From Brackiella oedipodis DSM 13743 (GTDB lineage: Bacteria; Pseudomonadota; Gammaproteobacteria; Burkholderiales; Burkholderiaceae_B): a DNA stretch of 64,000 nucleotides. Positions 18,038 to 27,642 of the stretch are shown piece after piece (the first letter of the stretch is position 1; each line of letters starts with the position of its first letter). The position numbers and the translations under genes are program-made. The stretch lies in NCBI RefSeq assembly GCF_000621025.1, contig NZ_KK211206.1:115924-179923 (forward strand), given 5' to 3'. Below the pieces are notes generated by a model. It was not told the DNA's origin. It ran no database searches and was given only the letters and a program-made list of their open reading frames with translations.

Positions 18038-19444
18038 ATGAAGCGCACTGGTCTGTACCAACAACAAGGTCAAGCCTTGGCACTGGGGATTTTGTTTTTG
18101 AGCGTATTAGTGCTTATGCTCTTAGCGCTATTTGGCTTAGCGCGTTTGCATGATGCCAAAAATCGCCTGATCAATGCGGCCGATAGTGCTGCTTACTCAG
18201 GAGCCTTGGTACAGGCCAGAGCCCTCAATATGCAGGCGCACATTAATTTAGCGCAAGTGGCCCATCAGGTCGCGATGGCGCATCTCGTCACCCTAGGCTC
18301 ATGGGCAGAATGGGCAGCGCGCGAGAGTGATCGTCTCAGTCTAGGTAATCCGCCTAGCTACTTGATCGGTATGATGTTTGGTGCCGATCATATGGCCGCT
18401 TATCAAGCGGCTAGAGGCGCCAGACATATTTATAGTGCAGGCCGTCAGCATGGGGACTTAGCACAACAATATAGTCAACATGAGGAAATTGTGCATGCAG
18501 TTTTAGCCCAGCTCAGTCAAGTCATTCAGCAACAGCTTCCGAGCATGCGCGATCAGGCGGTACAGGCCATTCTACAGAGCAATTATCCAGAATTACAGAC
18601 TATAAGCCGCGCTCAAATCGCGCAATTGACTCTAACATCGCCTGCGAAGCAGTCGTCAAACCTTGTATTTAGCAAGATGACGCAATTGCGAAATGCCGAG
18701 TCCGCGCAGTTGCAATGGCAGACCCAAGATTTGCACGCCCCTTTTATCCATCGTGTGCCGTGGCAAGGACCTTATCGAACGTTTCTACAGACAGTGGTGG
18801 CCGATTATCATTTTTTGGACAAACGCCAGCAGCTGGCCCGTAATTTATGGGCTATTGATCCCAAATGCCCATTTAAGCGTCATGAGTTGCGGCGCAATGG
18901 CAGCACTTTTTTAGATCAGGATGGCTTATGGCAAGCCACGGACACACAGTCCTATCACGCCTTGCGCTCGAATCGCTGGATAGGCTGCTATTTTCGTGAA
19001 TATCCAATGGGTTGGGCTTGGATCAGTAGTCAATCTAAACACAAACCGGAGGGTTTTGAGTTTATTGATGATGCACCAGAAAATTTTTCTGCCATGGATT
19101 TTTGGCGTTGGGTGCAGAGTGCGACACAATGGAATTTATTTTCTGGTAGCAGTAATCCACTGGCCAATTCTTATGCGGCAGCTAGCACCCAAAAATGGGG
19201 CACTCGCGGTTTGCCTGCGCTCATAGATACGAAGCCTGGGTCGACGCCCCAGCGCTTGTTATTTAAGCTGCAGTTGCAGCAGACGCATTTCTTTGGTTTA
19301 TCACTCCATAGCCGCGCCCATGCTGAGACCTTTTTTGAGCGCTATCAAGCGCGTAGCGACGCTCAGCACGAAGCGCCTAATCTTTGGCACCCGTATTGGC
19401 AGGCACGTTTAGTCTCAGATCCCTCTAGCAAGGAGCAACCATGA
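18038..19444 (+). CDS. TadG-like pilus assembly protein
   Basis: A 468-residue protein whose N-terminus (GQALALGILFLSVLVLMLL, then HDAKNRLINAADSAAYSGAL) matches the putative Flp-pilus-assembly TadE/G-like N-terminal domain. It has one membrane helix (about 15-35) and a large periplasmic region with no recognised domain. The Gly-Gln-Ala motif resembles a prepilin cleavage site, but Glu at +5 is missing. It starts 1 nt after the pilin stop, and its last 4 nt overlap the TadE-like gene (ATGA). Its role would be a minor pseudopilin or scaffold in Tad pilus assembly. Confidence 0.78.
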   Translation: MKRTGLYQQQGQALALGILFLSVLVLMLLALFGLARLHDAKNRLINAADSAAYSGALVQARALNMQAHINLAQVAHQVAMAHLVTLGSWAEWAARESDRLSLGNPPSYLIGMMFGADHMAAYQAARGARHIYSAGRQHGDLAQQYSQHEEIVHAVLAQLSQVIQQQLPSMRDQAVQAILQSNYPELQTISRAQIAQLTLTSPAKQSSNLVFSKMTQLRNAESAQLQWQTQDLHAPFIHRVPWQGPYRTFLQTVVADYHFLDKRQQLARNLWAIDPKCPFKRHELRRNGSTFLDQDGLWQATDTQSYHALRSNRWIGCYFREYPMGWAWISSQSKHKPEGFEFIDDAPENFSAMDFWRWVQSATQWNLFSGSSNPLANSYAAASTQKWGTRGLPALIDTKPGSTPQRLLFKLQLQQTHFFGLSLHSRAHAETFFERYQARSDAQHEAPNLWHPYWQARLVSDPSSKEQP

Positions 19445-20229
19445 AGCAAACTGCCATGAGACAAACCCCCATGAAGCTGCATGGCTTAGCATTGCAAAGC
19501 GGCCAAGCAGTGGTCGAAAGCGTTTTATTGCTATTAATTCTGATCATTTTTTTTGTGGCGATTCATTGGCTAGCATGCATCGGTGATATGGCCCTCACAA
19601 GCACGCAGTGGAGCCGCTACGCCGCCTTTCAGAGCACTCAAGATCCTGATTTTGACCCCTCGCCATTAGCAGCGACTTTTGTCAGTGGTAGCAGTAATCA
19701 TTGGCGTGATCGCAAAGGTGAGAAATTATTAAATGCACAGGCGATAGCTTTAGACATAGATCGTTCTCAGCCACTGCTGTCTGAGGCCCAGCCGGGAGGG
19801 CGCCTGCAGACGGCAGAGCAACTCAGAAGCGAGTGGCATTTGGCCGATACAGGTATTGCCACGGCTCGCGTGCAATTACAGCCACACTACCAAGTCCTTA
19901 GCCATAACCAAAACGCCTTAAGCCCGCAGCTGCAGGTATTTGCGCAACAACATATTGGGATTACGCGCCACACGGCCATTCTTAATCGAGCTGGACATAG
20001 TCAAAGTGATGAGCAAGCGCACCAAAAAACGGCGCAATCTCAGCACGCTTGGCTAGCGGCTTATCAACCTAGTCATACCATCGCTACCAAAGTCAATCAC
20101 ATTGTCGCGCCTGTCGACCATGCTTGGCAGCGGCCCGCGCTGCGATTTGACTGGTTAAGCGGCTGGGCCTCGAAGTTGCCTCAGATGCACCTAAAACGCC
20201 AACCAGGCCACGCCAATCCTGGGCCATAA
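19441..20229 (+). CDS. TadE-like minor pseudopilin
   Basis: A 262-residue protein with a TadE-like N-terminal segment: SGQAVVESVLLLLILIIFF, a prepilin-like Gly-Gln-Ala site with Glu at +5 and one hydrophobic helix, then a long polar region. TadE pseudopilins are usually shorter (about 150-200), so the C-terminal extension is unusual. It starts by ATGA overlap with the TadG-like gene, indicating translational coupling. Together with the pilin-like and TadG-like genes it forms a trio with GQA sites. It probably acts in Tad pilus assembly at the inner membrane. Confidence 0.75.
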   Translation: MKQTAMRQTPMKLHGLALQSGQAVVESVLLLLILIIFFVAIHWLACIGDMALTSTQWSRYAAFQSTQDPDFDPSPLAATFVSGSSNHWRDRKGEKLLNAQAIALDIDRSQPLLSEAQPGGRLQTAEQLRSEWHLADTGIATARVQLQPHYQVLSHNQNALSPQLQVFAQQHIGITRHTAILNRAGHSQSDEQAHQKTAQSQHAWLAAYQPSHTIATKVNHIVAPVDHAWQRPALRFDWLSGWASKLPQMHLKRQPGHANPGP

Positions 20230-20267
20230 GCCATTTCAATGTTGTCAGCTTTTTGGGTAGTTAGATT

Positions 20268-21065
20268 ATGTTAAAGAGTTTTTTTCTACGTTTAATTTAT
20301 TGCTTATTTTTATTCTTGCTGTTACTGCAGTGGCCTATCAGTGTGCGCGCCGCAGACTCCCAGGCGTCACTCCTACAAGGCTCAGCGCTTTTTAGTGCTG
20401 AACACTGCGCCAAGACACTCGATACCTTGCCAGCGCTTAATCAGATGCAACCATTGCAGCAAGCCTTGCTGTTGGCTATGGGTGCTCATGAGCCACAATT
20501 GCTCTTTGAGGGCAAGAATATGGGCATATCCATGCGGGTCTGGCAATTTAAGAGTCTCTATAGCCAAAAAGAATTGAGTCAATGTATAGAACGGCAAGAC
20601 TTCTTTAAGAGCTTCAATATATTGGCCAAACAATGGCTTTTGCAAGGACAAACCGCAGAGCGACATGTGTTGTTGCAACTGCAAGCAGCAGAACAGGGGA
20701 CGCAGGGCTTTGTCAGCATTAGTTCACGCACAGCGCTTTCAAGCAAGGCACTTGGGCAACATACCGAAGCTTTCCTTAAGCAAGCCTTTCCCGCCTGGTT
20801 GCCAGCACAGACGCAGTTGCTGAGTCACGTACAAAGTCCCGATCAAGCTATCACACAAGCGGTTTACTTCAATCCTAAGCCGCTAAAAAGCTTTAAAAAC
20901 GAGGTCTTACAAGCCTTGGAGCGACAGGGTCAGGAGGTATCGCAGCAGAACTCGCCTTTCACGGTCTGGCAATGGCAAAAACAGCAGTTGCATTTGTTTT
21001 TTGTGGGTTTCAAACAAGGCAGCGCACTGTATCTAAAAACCCTCAAGTATCCGTCTTCTCACTAG
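20268..21065 (+). CDS. Unrecognised secreted protein of the Tad locus
   Basis: A 265-residue protein not recognised by family. The N-terminus has a strongly hydrophobic signal peptide (FFLRLIYCLFLFLLLLQWPISVRA) with a likely cleavage after ARA near residue 29. The mature part is Gln- and Leu-rich, has two Cys in the N-terminal half (AEHCAK, LSQCIE) and no visible enzymatic motif. It lies 38 nt after the TadE-like gene and 32 nt before cpaB, so it is probably co-transcribed with the pilus genes. Location in the periplasm and a pilus-related role are inferred from context only. Confidence 0.65.
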   Translation: MLKSFFLRLIYCLFLFLLLLQWPISVRAADSQASLLQGSALFSAEHCAKTLDTLPALNQMQPLQQALLLAMGAHEPQLLFEGKNMGISMRVWQFKSLYSQKELSQCIERQDFFKSFNILAKQWLLQGQTAERHVLLQLQAAEQGTQGFVSISSRTALSSKALGQHTEAFLKQAFPAWLPAQTQLLSHVQSPDQAITQAVYFNPKPLKSFKNEVLQALERQGQEVSQQNSPFTVWQWQKQQLHLFFVGFKQGSALYLKTLKYPSSH

Positions 21066-21097
21066 CCTGGTTCAACTTATCACAATAGGGACCCCTT

Positions 21098-22282
21098 ATG
21101 AATGTAAATTTCAATAAAAAAAGCGTCATCGTGCTGGTTTTAGCGCTAGGCGCTGGCGTGTTGGCCGCCTGGTCCGCCCAGCAATATATTAGTGCCAAAA
21201 TCGCCAAACTCGAACAAGATGCACAAGTCAAAACGGTGCCGCGTATTGTGGCTGCCTATGATTTACCCGTAGGCACTAAATTAAGTGCCGATCATGTCGC
21301 CGTCAGGCAAATTCCAGTACCTTGGATTATAAGTGGCAGCATTAGCCCAGAGGAATTTAACAAAATTAAGGGGCAAGTGATTACCACAGCGCTCAAAATT
21401 GGCGACCCCGTGCTTTGGGCAAATACGGCAAGTGCCAAGAATAAACCCTTTTCCGACAAAATCGCTTATGGTCGACGCGCACTCACCATTCCAGTCGACA
21501 CCATAAATTCCGTCTCAGGCATGTTAGTGCCGGGTGATTTAATAGACCTTTACGTCTCTTTTGAATATCGCAAAAAACAAATCACCGCGCCTTTATTGCA
21601 AGGGGTCTTGGTGATGGCAACTGGCAAACAAAGCCGACAGGGAGGTGATTTTGGTGAAGAGGCCAGTACATTTTCAACGGTCACTCTAGATACGGCGCCA
21701 GAAGAGGCCGCCAAACTGGTGGCGGCTAGACAATCAGGAACCATCACCGCTTTATTGCGCAACCCTGAGGACAATCAAGCCACTCGCAAAGGGGTGCGTG
21801 GCGATTTAGCGGGAATTTTGGGGATCTCACAGCCGATGCCTACGATTAAACGTAAACCGGTGGTGGTCTATGGCAATGACAAGACTCGGCGTTTACCTGA
21901 GCTCAATGCGACGATTGGGCCGAAAACGCCGAGCACCAATCAAGCGGTATTTGACCTGCCACAGCAAGACGATATTGTCAGTGCATGGATGAATAGTTTG
22001 CCACCTGCCCACTTGCCTAGTGATATGTCGATTACGGCGGGCGTTGGCGAAAATCCAGACACCGATCACCGCCTTAGCGCGACAGGATCCTCTAGTTTGT
22101 TAGCTCAGACTAGCAGGCTCTCCCAAGCCAGCTTAACGCCTTCTGTGGCGAGTCCAACCCCAGCGTCGGGCGCAGATAAAGAAATGCTAGCCTCGCGAAC
22201 CTCGCCCAATACAGAAGCAAAAGCCCCCATCAGTCATCCTTTTTTACACGCAAGTGCCACGTCACTGGCTAATCCAGATTAA
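21098..22282 (+). CDS. cpaB: Flp pilus assembly protein CpaB (RcpC)
   Basis: A 394-residue periplasmic protein anchored by an N-terminal helix (about 7-27). The SAF domain (about 44-110: VPRIVAAYDLPVGTKLSADH, then GDPVLW) and the following RcpC/CpaB region (ALTIPVDTINSVSGMLVPGD, then LIDLYVSF) identify the family. The C-terminal 110 residues are Ser/Pro/Thr-rich and probably disordered; CpaB proteins are usually shorter by that amount. It sits directly before the secretin gene, as in other Tad loci, and is thought to help secretin assembly or link it to the inner membrane. Confidence 0.88.
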   Translation: MNVNFNKKSVIVLVLALGAGVLAAWSAQQYISAKIAKLEQDAQVKTVPRIVAAYDLPVGTKLSADHVAVRQIPVPWIISGSISPEEFNKIKGQVITTALKIGDPVLWANTASAKNKPFSDKIAYGRRALTIPVDTINSVSGMLVPGDLIDLYVSFEYRKKQITAPLLQGVLVMATGKQSRQGGDFGEEASTFSTVTLDTAPEEAAKLVAARQSGTITALLRNPEDNQATRKGVRGDLAGILGISQPMPTIKRKPVVVYGNDKTRRLPELNATIGPKTPSTNQAVFDLPQQDDIVSAWMNSLPPAHLPSDMSITAGVGENPDTDHRLSATGSSSLLAQTSRLSQASLTPSVASPTPASGADKEMLASRTSPNTEAKAPISHPFLHASATSLANPD

Positions 22283-22323
22283 TCAATCGTGGCTAGCGAT
22301 ATTAGCTATTGCAGGAGTCAATC

Positions 22324-23802
22324 ATGAAAGTACTAAAAATGTTTGCTGGGCTCAGTTTACTGTGTCTTTTGTTTGTCATTGGCAATCTTAGCGCCCATGC
22401 AGAAACCCTAAAAATACGGGCGGGTCAAGTCAAGGTGTTACCCATTCCAAATATTGCACGGGTAGCTGTCGGTAACGGACAAATCCTCAATGCCGTAACC
22501 GACGATGATAAAGAAGTCGTGCTATTTGCTCGACAAGCCGGTGAAACCAGTCTGAGTATTTGGAATCAGGCAGGAGAGATTTTCGATTACCAGGTTCAAA
22601 TTACCTCCGTTGAAGAGCGCCGTGTGCAAGAGGACATTCGACGTATGGTCGCCAAAATTCCTAATGTAAAAGCCACTGTGGTCGGTCAAAAAGTGATCGT
22701 CGAGGGGGATCAATTAACCGATGCCGATAGAGAACGTCTGCAATTACTGGTTAAGCATTATCCACAAATAGTAGATATGACCAGCCAGGTCGGATGGGAT
22801 CAAATGGTCATGCTCGACGTGCAAATCGTCGAAATTCCCAAAAACTTTTTACGAGATATCGGTGTACGTTGGCAGGGCAGTTCTACCGGTGGCTTTAATA
22901 CCGGTCTTGTGTGGGACAGTACTCACAAGCACTTGCAACAGCGGCCAGGTGAAACGGCGATTGATGCCGTGTTAGGCAGCCATGCAGTGCCGTATTTTGG
23001 GATTAATGCCTTATTATCTTCGACCATTCAACTCATGGCCAATGAAGGCAAGGCTGTGATGTTGGCTCAGCCACAACTGATGGCGCGCAGTGGTTCTACG
23101 GCAGAATTTTTGGCGGGTGGTGAGGTCCCGTATTCTGTTAATGACAAATATGGCAGTGCGCAAACGGTGTTCAAACCCTATGGCGTGGGTCTACAGATTA
23201 CGCCACGAATTGAAAAAAATGGCATTGTGCGCTCCAAAATCAATGTCGAAGTTAGCTCTATTGATGGCAGCATGATGTTAGATGGCGGTCCAGCCCTCAA
23301 AATCCGTCGCACGTCGACTGAGTTTAATGTTCACTCTGGTCAAACCTTGGTGCTCTCTGGCTTTATCTCGCGCGAACAAATGCGTAACAGCGACAAAATT
23401 CCAGGCTTAGGCGATATTCCCATTCTTGGTGCCTTATTTAAATCCAAGCGTTTCCAAAATGATGAAACTGAATTAGCGATTTTTGTGCGACCGGTGCTGG
23501 TTTCTGCTGAGCAAGATGAGGTGCAGCAACGCGTGCAAAACGCTCAGCAGATCTTAGACTCTGCTTTTCCACAGGCACCGGTGATGAATGTTCGGATTAA
23601 TCCAGCGCAGATGAGTTCAGAAGCCCATGAACAGCCTCAATCAGTGGCCCTTAGGCAGAACCAAGATGGACTAGCCACACGTTTTGCTATACCCGAAGAG
23701 AACTTTATGCTTAAGGAATCACTCTGGCAGCCTCTTGGCAAAAAAGTACGCATTCCAAAAGTCAAAAAACTCAAAATTCAACCCCTTGTTCAGCAGGATT
23801 AA
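22324..23802 (+). CDS. cpaC: Tad secretin CpaC (RcpA)
   Basis: A 492-residue outer-membrane secretin through which the Flp pilus exits. It has a signal peptide (about 1-26, ends SAHAE), the pilus N-terminal domain (about 28-95, KIRAGQVKVLPIPNIARVAVG), a BON-like segment (about 105-150) and the secretin domain (about 230-400: GEVPYSV, VGLQITPRI, VLSGFISRE, IPGLGDIPILGALF). ATG 22324 follows CAGGAG; an in-frame TTG 15 nt upstream is less likely. It has a basic tail beyond the secretin core. It lies between cpaB and the ATPase gene. Confidence 0.92.
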   Translation: MKVLKMFAGLSLLCLLFVIGNLSAHAETLKIRAGQVKVLPIPNIARVAVGNGQILNAVTDDDKEVVLFARQAGETSLSIWNQAGEIFDYQVQITSVEERRVQEDIRRMVAKIPNVKATVVGQKVIVEGDQLTDADRERLQLLVKHYPQIVDMTSQVGWDQMVMLDVQIVEIPKNFLRDIGVRWQGSSTGGFNTGLVWDSTHKHLQQRPGETAIDAVLGSHAVPYFGINALLSSTIQLMANEGKAVMLAQPQLMARSGSTAEFLAGGEVPYSVNDKYGSAQTVFKPYGVGLQITPRIEKNGIVRSKINVEVSSIDGSMMLDGGPALKIRRTSTEFNVHSGQTLVLSGFISREQMRNSDKIPGLGDIPILGALFKSKRFQNDETELAIFVRPVLVSAEQDEVQQRVQNAQQILDSAFPQAPVMNVRINPAQMSSEAHEQPQSVALRQNQDGLATRFAIPEENFMLKESLWQPLGKKVRIPKVKKLKIQPLVQQD

Positions 23803-23856
23803 CACAAGCAACCTGAACTATCTAGGGCTTGCTCCACCATTTTTATATCAACAACG

Positions 23857-25680
23857 ATGAAAATAAAATTACAAATCCATCTTGAAAATAAGCCAGCACA
23901 GCAGGCTTGGTTTACTTTGCCGCTGAGCATTGGTCGTGACAAAAGTAATCAAATCGTTCTTAAAAGCTGGCGTGTGGCCAAGCAACATGCTCAGCTGATA
24001 TTTGAAGAAGATGAATTATTTGTCGTCGATCACGGCACAATAGTGGGCACCTTGCTCAATGGGCAGCGGGTATTTCATAAACAACTGCTAGCCGTGCATG
24101 ATCAATTGATTATGGGACCTTGCTTGCTGCGCGTGCTGCAAATAGATACGGCCTTTCATTCCTTAGCTCCGAGTCCTAGTGCAGAGGAGGCTGTGCATAA
24201 AGCGCCAGAGCCAGCAGAGGCAGCGACCATGCAGCCTGTTCAGGCAGAGACGACCACTCTAAGTGTCGCTCAAGACAAGGGCAGCACGACGCTGGAGCAG
24301 GTCCACCCTAGTGCCAAGGAGGAGCCATTACAAACACCCGTACTCACGCCCAGTGTTGCAGTTCAACTTCCTAGTGAAGTCTTGAGTCTGAATGAACAAG
24401 AACAAGCGATTTGCCGAGAGCTCCATGGCAAATTGATTGAAGCTTTAGATTTACGGCGCAATAACGTCACTGTGCTCAAAGACCATATCCTTCGCAAACA
24501 AGCCCAGCAAGCTTTACAAAGTATTGTGGCTGACCATGAGACTTGGCAGCATATTGCCAACATCCAGGACTTATGCCAACACGTGATTGATGAAGCTGTC
24601 GGTTTAGGGCCGCTAGAGGCTTTACTGGCTAACACTCAAGTCAGTGAGATTATGGTCAACTGCTATAACGAAATCTACATTGAAAAAGCGGGTTGCTTAC
24701 AGCGTTACCCTCTGTCGTTTAGTAGTGAGCAAAGTGTGCACGACATTATCGAGCGCATCGTCGCCCCCATCGGCAGGCGGATTGACGAAAGTTCTCCCAT
24801 GGTCGATGCCCGACTCAAAGACGGCTCACGGGTGAATGCGGTGATTCCGCCGATTGCTCTCAAAGGAGCCAATCTCACGATCCGTAAGTTTCCGCAACAT
24901 CGTCCGCAAATGCAGGACTTATTGCGCTTGGGATCCTTAGATCATGCCATGGCGAATTTTTTAGCGTTTTGTGTTGAAAATCGTATGAATATGATTGTCT
25001 CAGGTGGTACAGGCTCGGGGAAAACCACGCTTTTAAATATCTTATCGAATTGTATTCCTGCAGCTGAACGCATTATTACCATTGAGGATGCCGCTGAGTT
25101 ACGACTCAATCATCAACATTTAATCAGTCTCGAAGCGAGACCCCCTAATGTCGAGGGCAAAGGAGCTGTGACCATTCGTGATCTTGTCAAAAATGCCTTA
25201 CGTATGCGACCAGACCGTATTGTGGTGGGTGAATGCCGTGGCGCCGAGGCCTTTGATATGTTAAGTGCCATGAATACTGGTCATGAAGGCTCGCTCACCA
25301 CCTTACATGCGAATACACCTCGTGATGCACTAGCTCGTCTTGAAACAATGATTTTGATGGCAGGTATGGATTTGCCACTGCAAGCCATTCGTGAGCATAT
25401 GTCCTCCAGTATAGATTTTATTGTGCAACAAAGTCGACTAAGCAATGGTGCGCGCGTGATTTCTTCCATTGTTGAAGTCGGTGCTATGGAAAATGGCGTC
25501 ATCAAAATTCAAGAATTGTTTCGCTTTGAGCGAACAGCCGATCAAGGATGTTTTGTGGGAGCGGGGATTTTGCCTGACCACTTTGAAAAGCTTCGCGAAC
25601 AGGGCTTAGTTTTTCCTGCCGAGCATTTTGCTCAAAAAAGCTGGGTGAATTTTGCCGCTACTCAACAACAAGGACTTTAA
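23857..25680 (+). CDS. cpaF: Tad pilus ATPase CpaF (TadA) with N-terminal FHA domain
   Basis: A 607-residue cytoplasmic ATPase that powers pilus assembly and retraction. Residues about 1-95 form an FHA phosphothreonine-binding domain (LSIGRDKSNQIVL with Arg28, then VAKQHAQL, then GTIVGTLLNGQ). A variable linker follows (about 105-180). The CpaF core has GEIMVN-like substrate-binding strands (VSEIMVNCYNEIYIE), Walker A GGTGSGKT (about 383-390), an Asp/Glu box (ITIEDAAELRL), Walker B region PDRIVVGECRGAEAFDML and a His box GSLTTLHANTP. Usual CpaF proteins lack FHA and are about 450 residues. The fusion suggests control by Ser/Thr phosphorylation. It lies between cpaC and tadB. Confidence 0.92.
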   Translation: MKIKLQIHLENKPAQQAWFTLPLSIGRDKSNQIVLKSWRVAKQHAQLIFEEDELFVVDHGTIVGTLLNGQRVFHKQLLAVHDQLIMGPCLLRVLQIDTAFHSLAPSPSAEEAVHKAPEPAEAATMQPVQAETTTLSVAQDKGSTTLEQVHPSAKEEPLQTPVLTPSVAVQLPSEVLSLNEQEQAICRELHGKLIEALDLRRNNVTVLKDHILRKQAQQALQSIVADHETWQHIANIQDLCQHVIDEAVGLGPLEALLANTQVSEIMVNCYNEIYIEKAGCLQRYPLSFSSEQSVHDIIERIVAPIGRRIDESSPMVDARLKDGSRVNAVIPPIALKGANLTIRKFPQHRPQMQDLLRLGSLDHAMANFLAFCVENRMNMIVSGGTGSGKTTLLNILSNCIPAAERIITIEDAAELRLNHQHLISLEARPPNVEGKGAVTIRDLVKNALRMRPDRIVVGECRGAEAFDMLSAMNTGHEGSLTTLHANTPRDALARLETMILMAGMDLPLQAIREHMSSSIDFIVQQSRLSNGARVISSIVEVGAMENGVIKIQELFRFERTADQGCFVGAGILPDHFEKLREQGLVFPAEHFAQKSWVNFAATQQQGL

Positions 25681-25723
25681 GCGCTAACCAGCGTATGAAG
25701 GTATCCACACAAGGGAATAAGGC

Positions 25724-26569
25724 ATGATTTTTTGCGCACTACTATTTATTGCTATCACCATCAGTTTGCTAGGCTGGCTGGTTTTACAAGGCTTGTCAAA
25801 AGCGGCAGCCAATTATCAACGCCAATTTAAAGATACGGCCCAAGTGCAACTGGCTGAAGCCTTTTTGTTTTTTGACCCCAAACAGTTATGGTCGGTGGCC
25901 GTGTTGCTGGCTGTACTCATGACCTTAAGTACGTGGTTAGTGCTGGCTTCTACCTACATAGCGCTACTGATGGGGGGCTTGTCTTTATTTGTACCTAAAT
26001 TTTTATTTAGTTATTTGCGTAAACGTCGCCTCAGAAAATTTGAGCAGCAGATTCCTGATTTTTTGCTGGCCTTGGCTGGGGCGCTTCGCGCTGGGGTCAA
26101 TTTGCAAACCGCTATGCAACAACTCAGTCGAGAACAACCGATTCCGATGTCTCAAGAATTAAGTTTAATGATGCGCGAACAACGCTTGGGGCGACCCTTT
26201 CATGTTTGTTTGGACGCTTTAGCAGCACGTATGCCACTAGAATCCTGCATTTTGACGGTATCAGCCCTAAAAATCGGTACCCAAACAGGTGGAAGCCTAG
26301 CTCAGGCCATTGAACAAATTAGTCACACGGTCAGAGCCCGTTTGCAATTGCAAGGTCGCATCAAAGCCTTAACCTCACAAGGCAAAATGCAAGCCTGGGT
26401 GATGGGTTTATTGCCGCCTTGTCTCATGCTTGTTTTGAGTAGCTTGGAGCCAGACAGTATGTATTATTTTTGGCATAGTCCCATGGGGTGGCTGGTCTTA
26501 CTTATTATCGTTAGTTTGGAGTGCTTTGGAGTCTGGCTTATCAAGCGTATTGTGGCCATCGATATTTAG
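25724..26569 (+). CDS. tadB: Tad inner-membrane platform protein TadB
   Basis: A 281-residue membrane protein of the type II secretion F family. It has an N-terminal helix, a pair of helices near 60-100, a cytoplasmic F domain (about 110-235: FEQQIPDFLLALAGALRAGVN, then RMPLESCILTVSALKIG and QTGGSLAQAIEQI) and two C-terminal helices. It forms the rotor-like platform driven by CpaF. It follows cpaF by 43 nt and precedes tadC. Confidence 0.9.
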   Translation: MIFCALLFIAITISLLGWLVLQGLSKAAANYQRQFKDTAQVQLAEAFLFFDPKQLWSVAVLLAVLMTLSTWLVLASTYIALLMGGLSLFVPKFLFSYLRKRRLRKFEQQIPDFLLALAGALRAGVNLQTAMQQLSREQPIPMSQELSLMMREQRLGRPFHVCLDALAARMPLESCILTVSALKIGTQTGGSLAQAIEQISHTVRARLQLQGRIKALTSQGKMQAWVMGLLPPCLMLVLSSLEPDSMYYFWHSPMGWLVLLIIVSLECFGVWLIKRIVAIDI

Positions 26570-26627
26570 CGTCGTTACGCCTTAGTGCTAGTCATGACCA
26601 TCAATCATATTTTTGAAAGAGGGTGAT

Positions 26628-27503
26628 ATGTTGATTTATTTAAGTGTGTTGGCCAGTGCGCTTTGTCTGAGCTTGCTGATCTATATGGTGCTTAGCCCAG
26701 CTTTGCGTGACAGTAAAGTGCCATTACAAGTTCCTTTGCACTGGTTTTGGCGGCTGCTATGGCCCTGGATTAGTCTGCTAGCGCCTTGTTTGCAGCCGTT
26801 TTTGACGTGGTCTTACCAACTTAAACTACACCGCGAACTGCAAAGTACAGGCCAATTGCATACCCTTAGTCCTGCGCAGCTAGTCGCCATGCAAGTAAGT
26901 GCCGCGCTGTTGACTTTAGCGGTAGCGACATATGTGTTTGTGAGCGTGTTCTCGTTCTCATTATCTGTGGCTTTGGGTTTAAGTTTGGCATTGGCTGTGT
27001 TAACGGCTTGGTTGCCACGCTACCAATTACGCAAACTTTGTAGCCAGCGGCGCCGTGCAATTCAAAAACAATTGCCATTTTTACTCGATATGCTAACGCT
27101 TTGTGTGGAGTCAGGGCTTAATCTACAAGCGGCCTTGCTGCAAACTTCCAGCCTCTTGCCCGCAGGTGCGCTTAAACAGGAAATACAGTATGCCCTCAAC
27201 GACATGCGCACGGGTATTAATCGTAGCGTTGCACTCAAGCATCTGGCGCAGCGCACTGGCCTTAATGAAATGCAGCAATTTGCTCAAGCTGTGGCGCAAT
27301 CGGATCGACTCGGTGTGGGGCTGGGCGTGAGTCTGAGGGCGCAGTCAGAGCAAAGACGGAATGAGCGTTTTTTGCGCGCTGAGAAGTTGGCCCTGGAAGC
27401 TCCTGTCAAAATGTTGATGCCGCTAGTAACGTGTATTTTCCCATGCACCTTTTTAGTGCTGATGTTTCCGATCGCCATGAAACTGATGCAGGCGGATTTA
27501 TGA
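26628..27503 (+). CDS. tadC: Tad inner-membrane platform protein TadC
   Basis: A 291-residue membrane protein, second member of the type II secretion F pair. Visible are N-terminal and mid helices, the F domain (KQLPFLLDMLTLCVESGLN, then ALKQEIQYALNDMRTGINR and GLNEMQQFAQAVAQSDRLGVGL) and a C-terminal helix with a MLMPLVTCIFPCTFLVL segment typical of TadC. ATG 26628 follows AAAGAGGG; a TTG 15 nt upstream is in frame but has no such site. It acts with TadB in the assembly platform. Confidence 0.9.
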   Translation: MLIYLSVLASALCLSLLIYMVLSPALRDSKVPLQVPLHWFWRLLWPWISLLAPCLQPFLTWSYQLKLHRELQSTGQLHTLSPAQLVAMQVSAALLTLAVATYVFVSVFSFSLSVALGLSLALAVLTAWLPRYQLRKLCSQRRRAIQKQLPFLLDMLTLCVESGLNLQAALLQTSSLLPAGALKQEIQYALNDMRTGINRSVALKHLAQRTGLNEMQQFAQAVAQSDRLGVGLGVSLRAQSEQRRNERFLRAEKLALEAPVKMLMPLVTCIFPCTFLVLMFPIAMKLMQADL

Positions 27504-27642
27504 GTTTAGAGCAGTGTGACTACCGAAGCCATTCATGTCGTCTGAGTGCTGTCTGTGCTTTATCAAAGTGCTGCTGGTACAACATTGGGGAAAACCACAA
27601 TCAAGGCTAATGCCTTGTAAATATTGAAATTGAGGGTAAATA

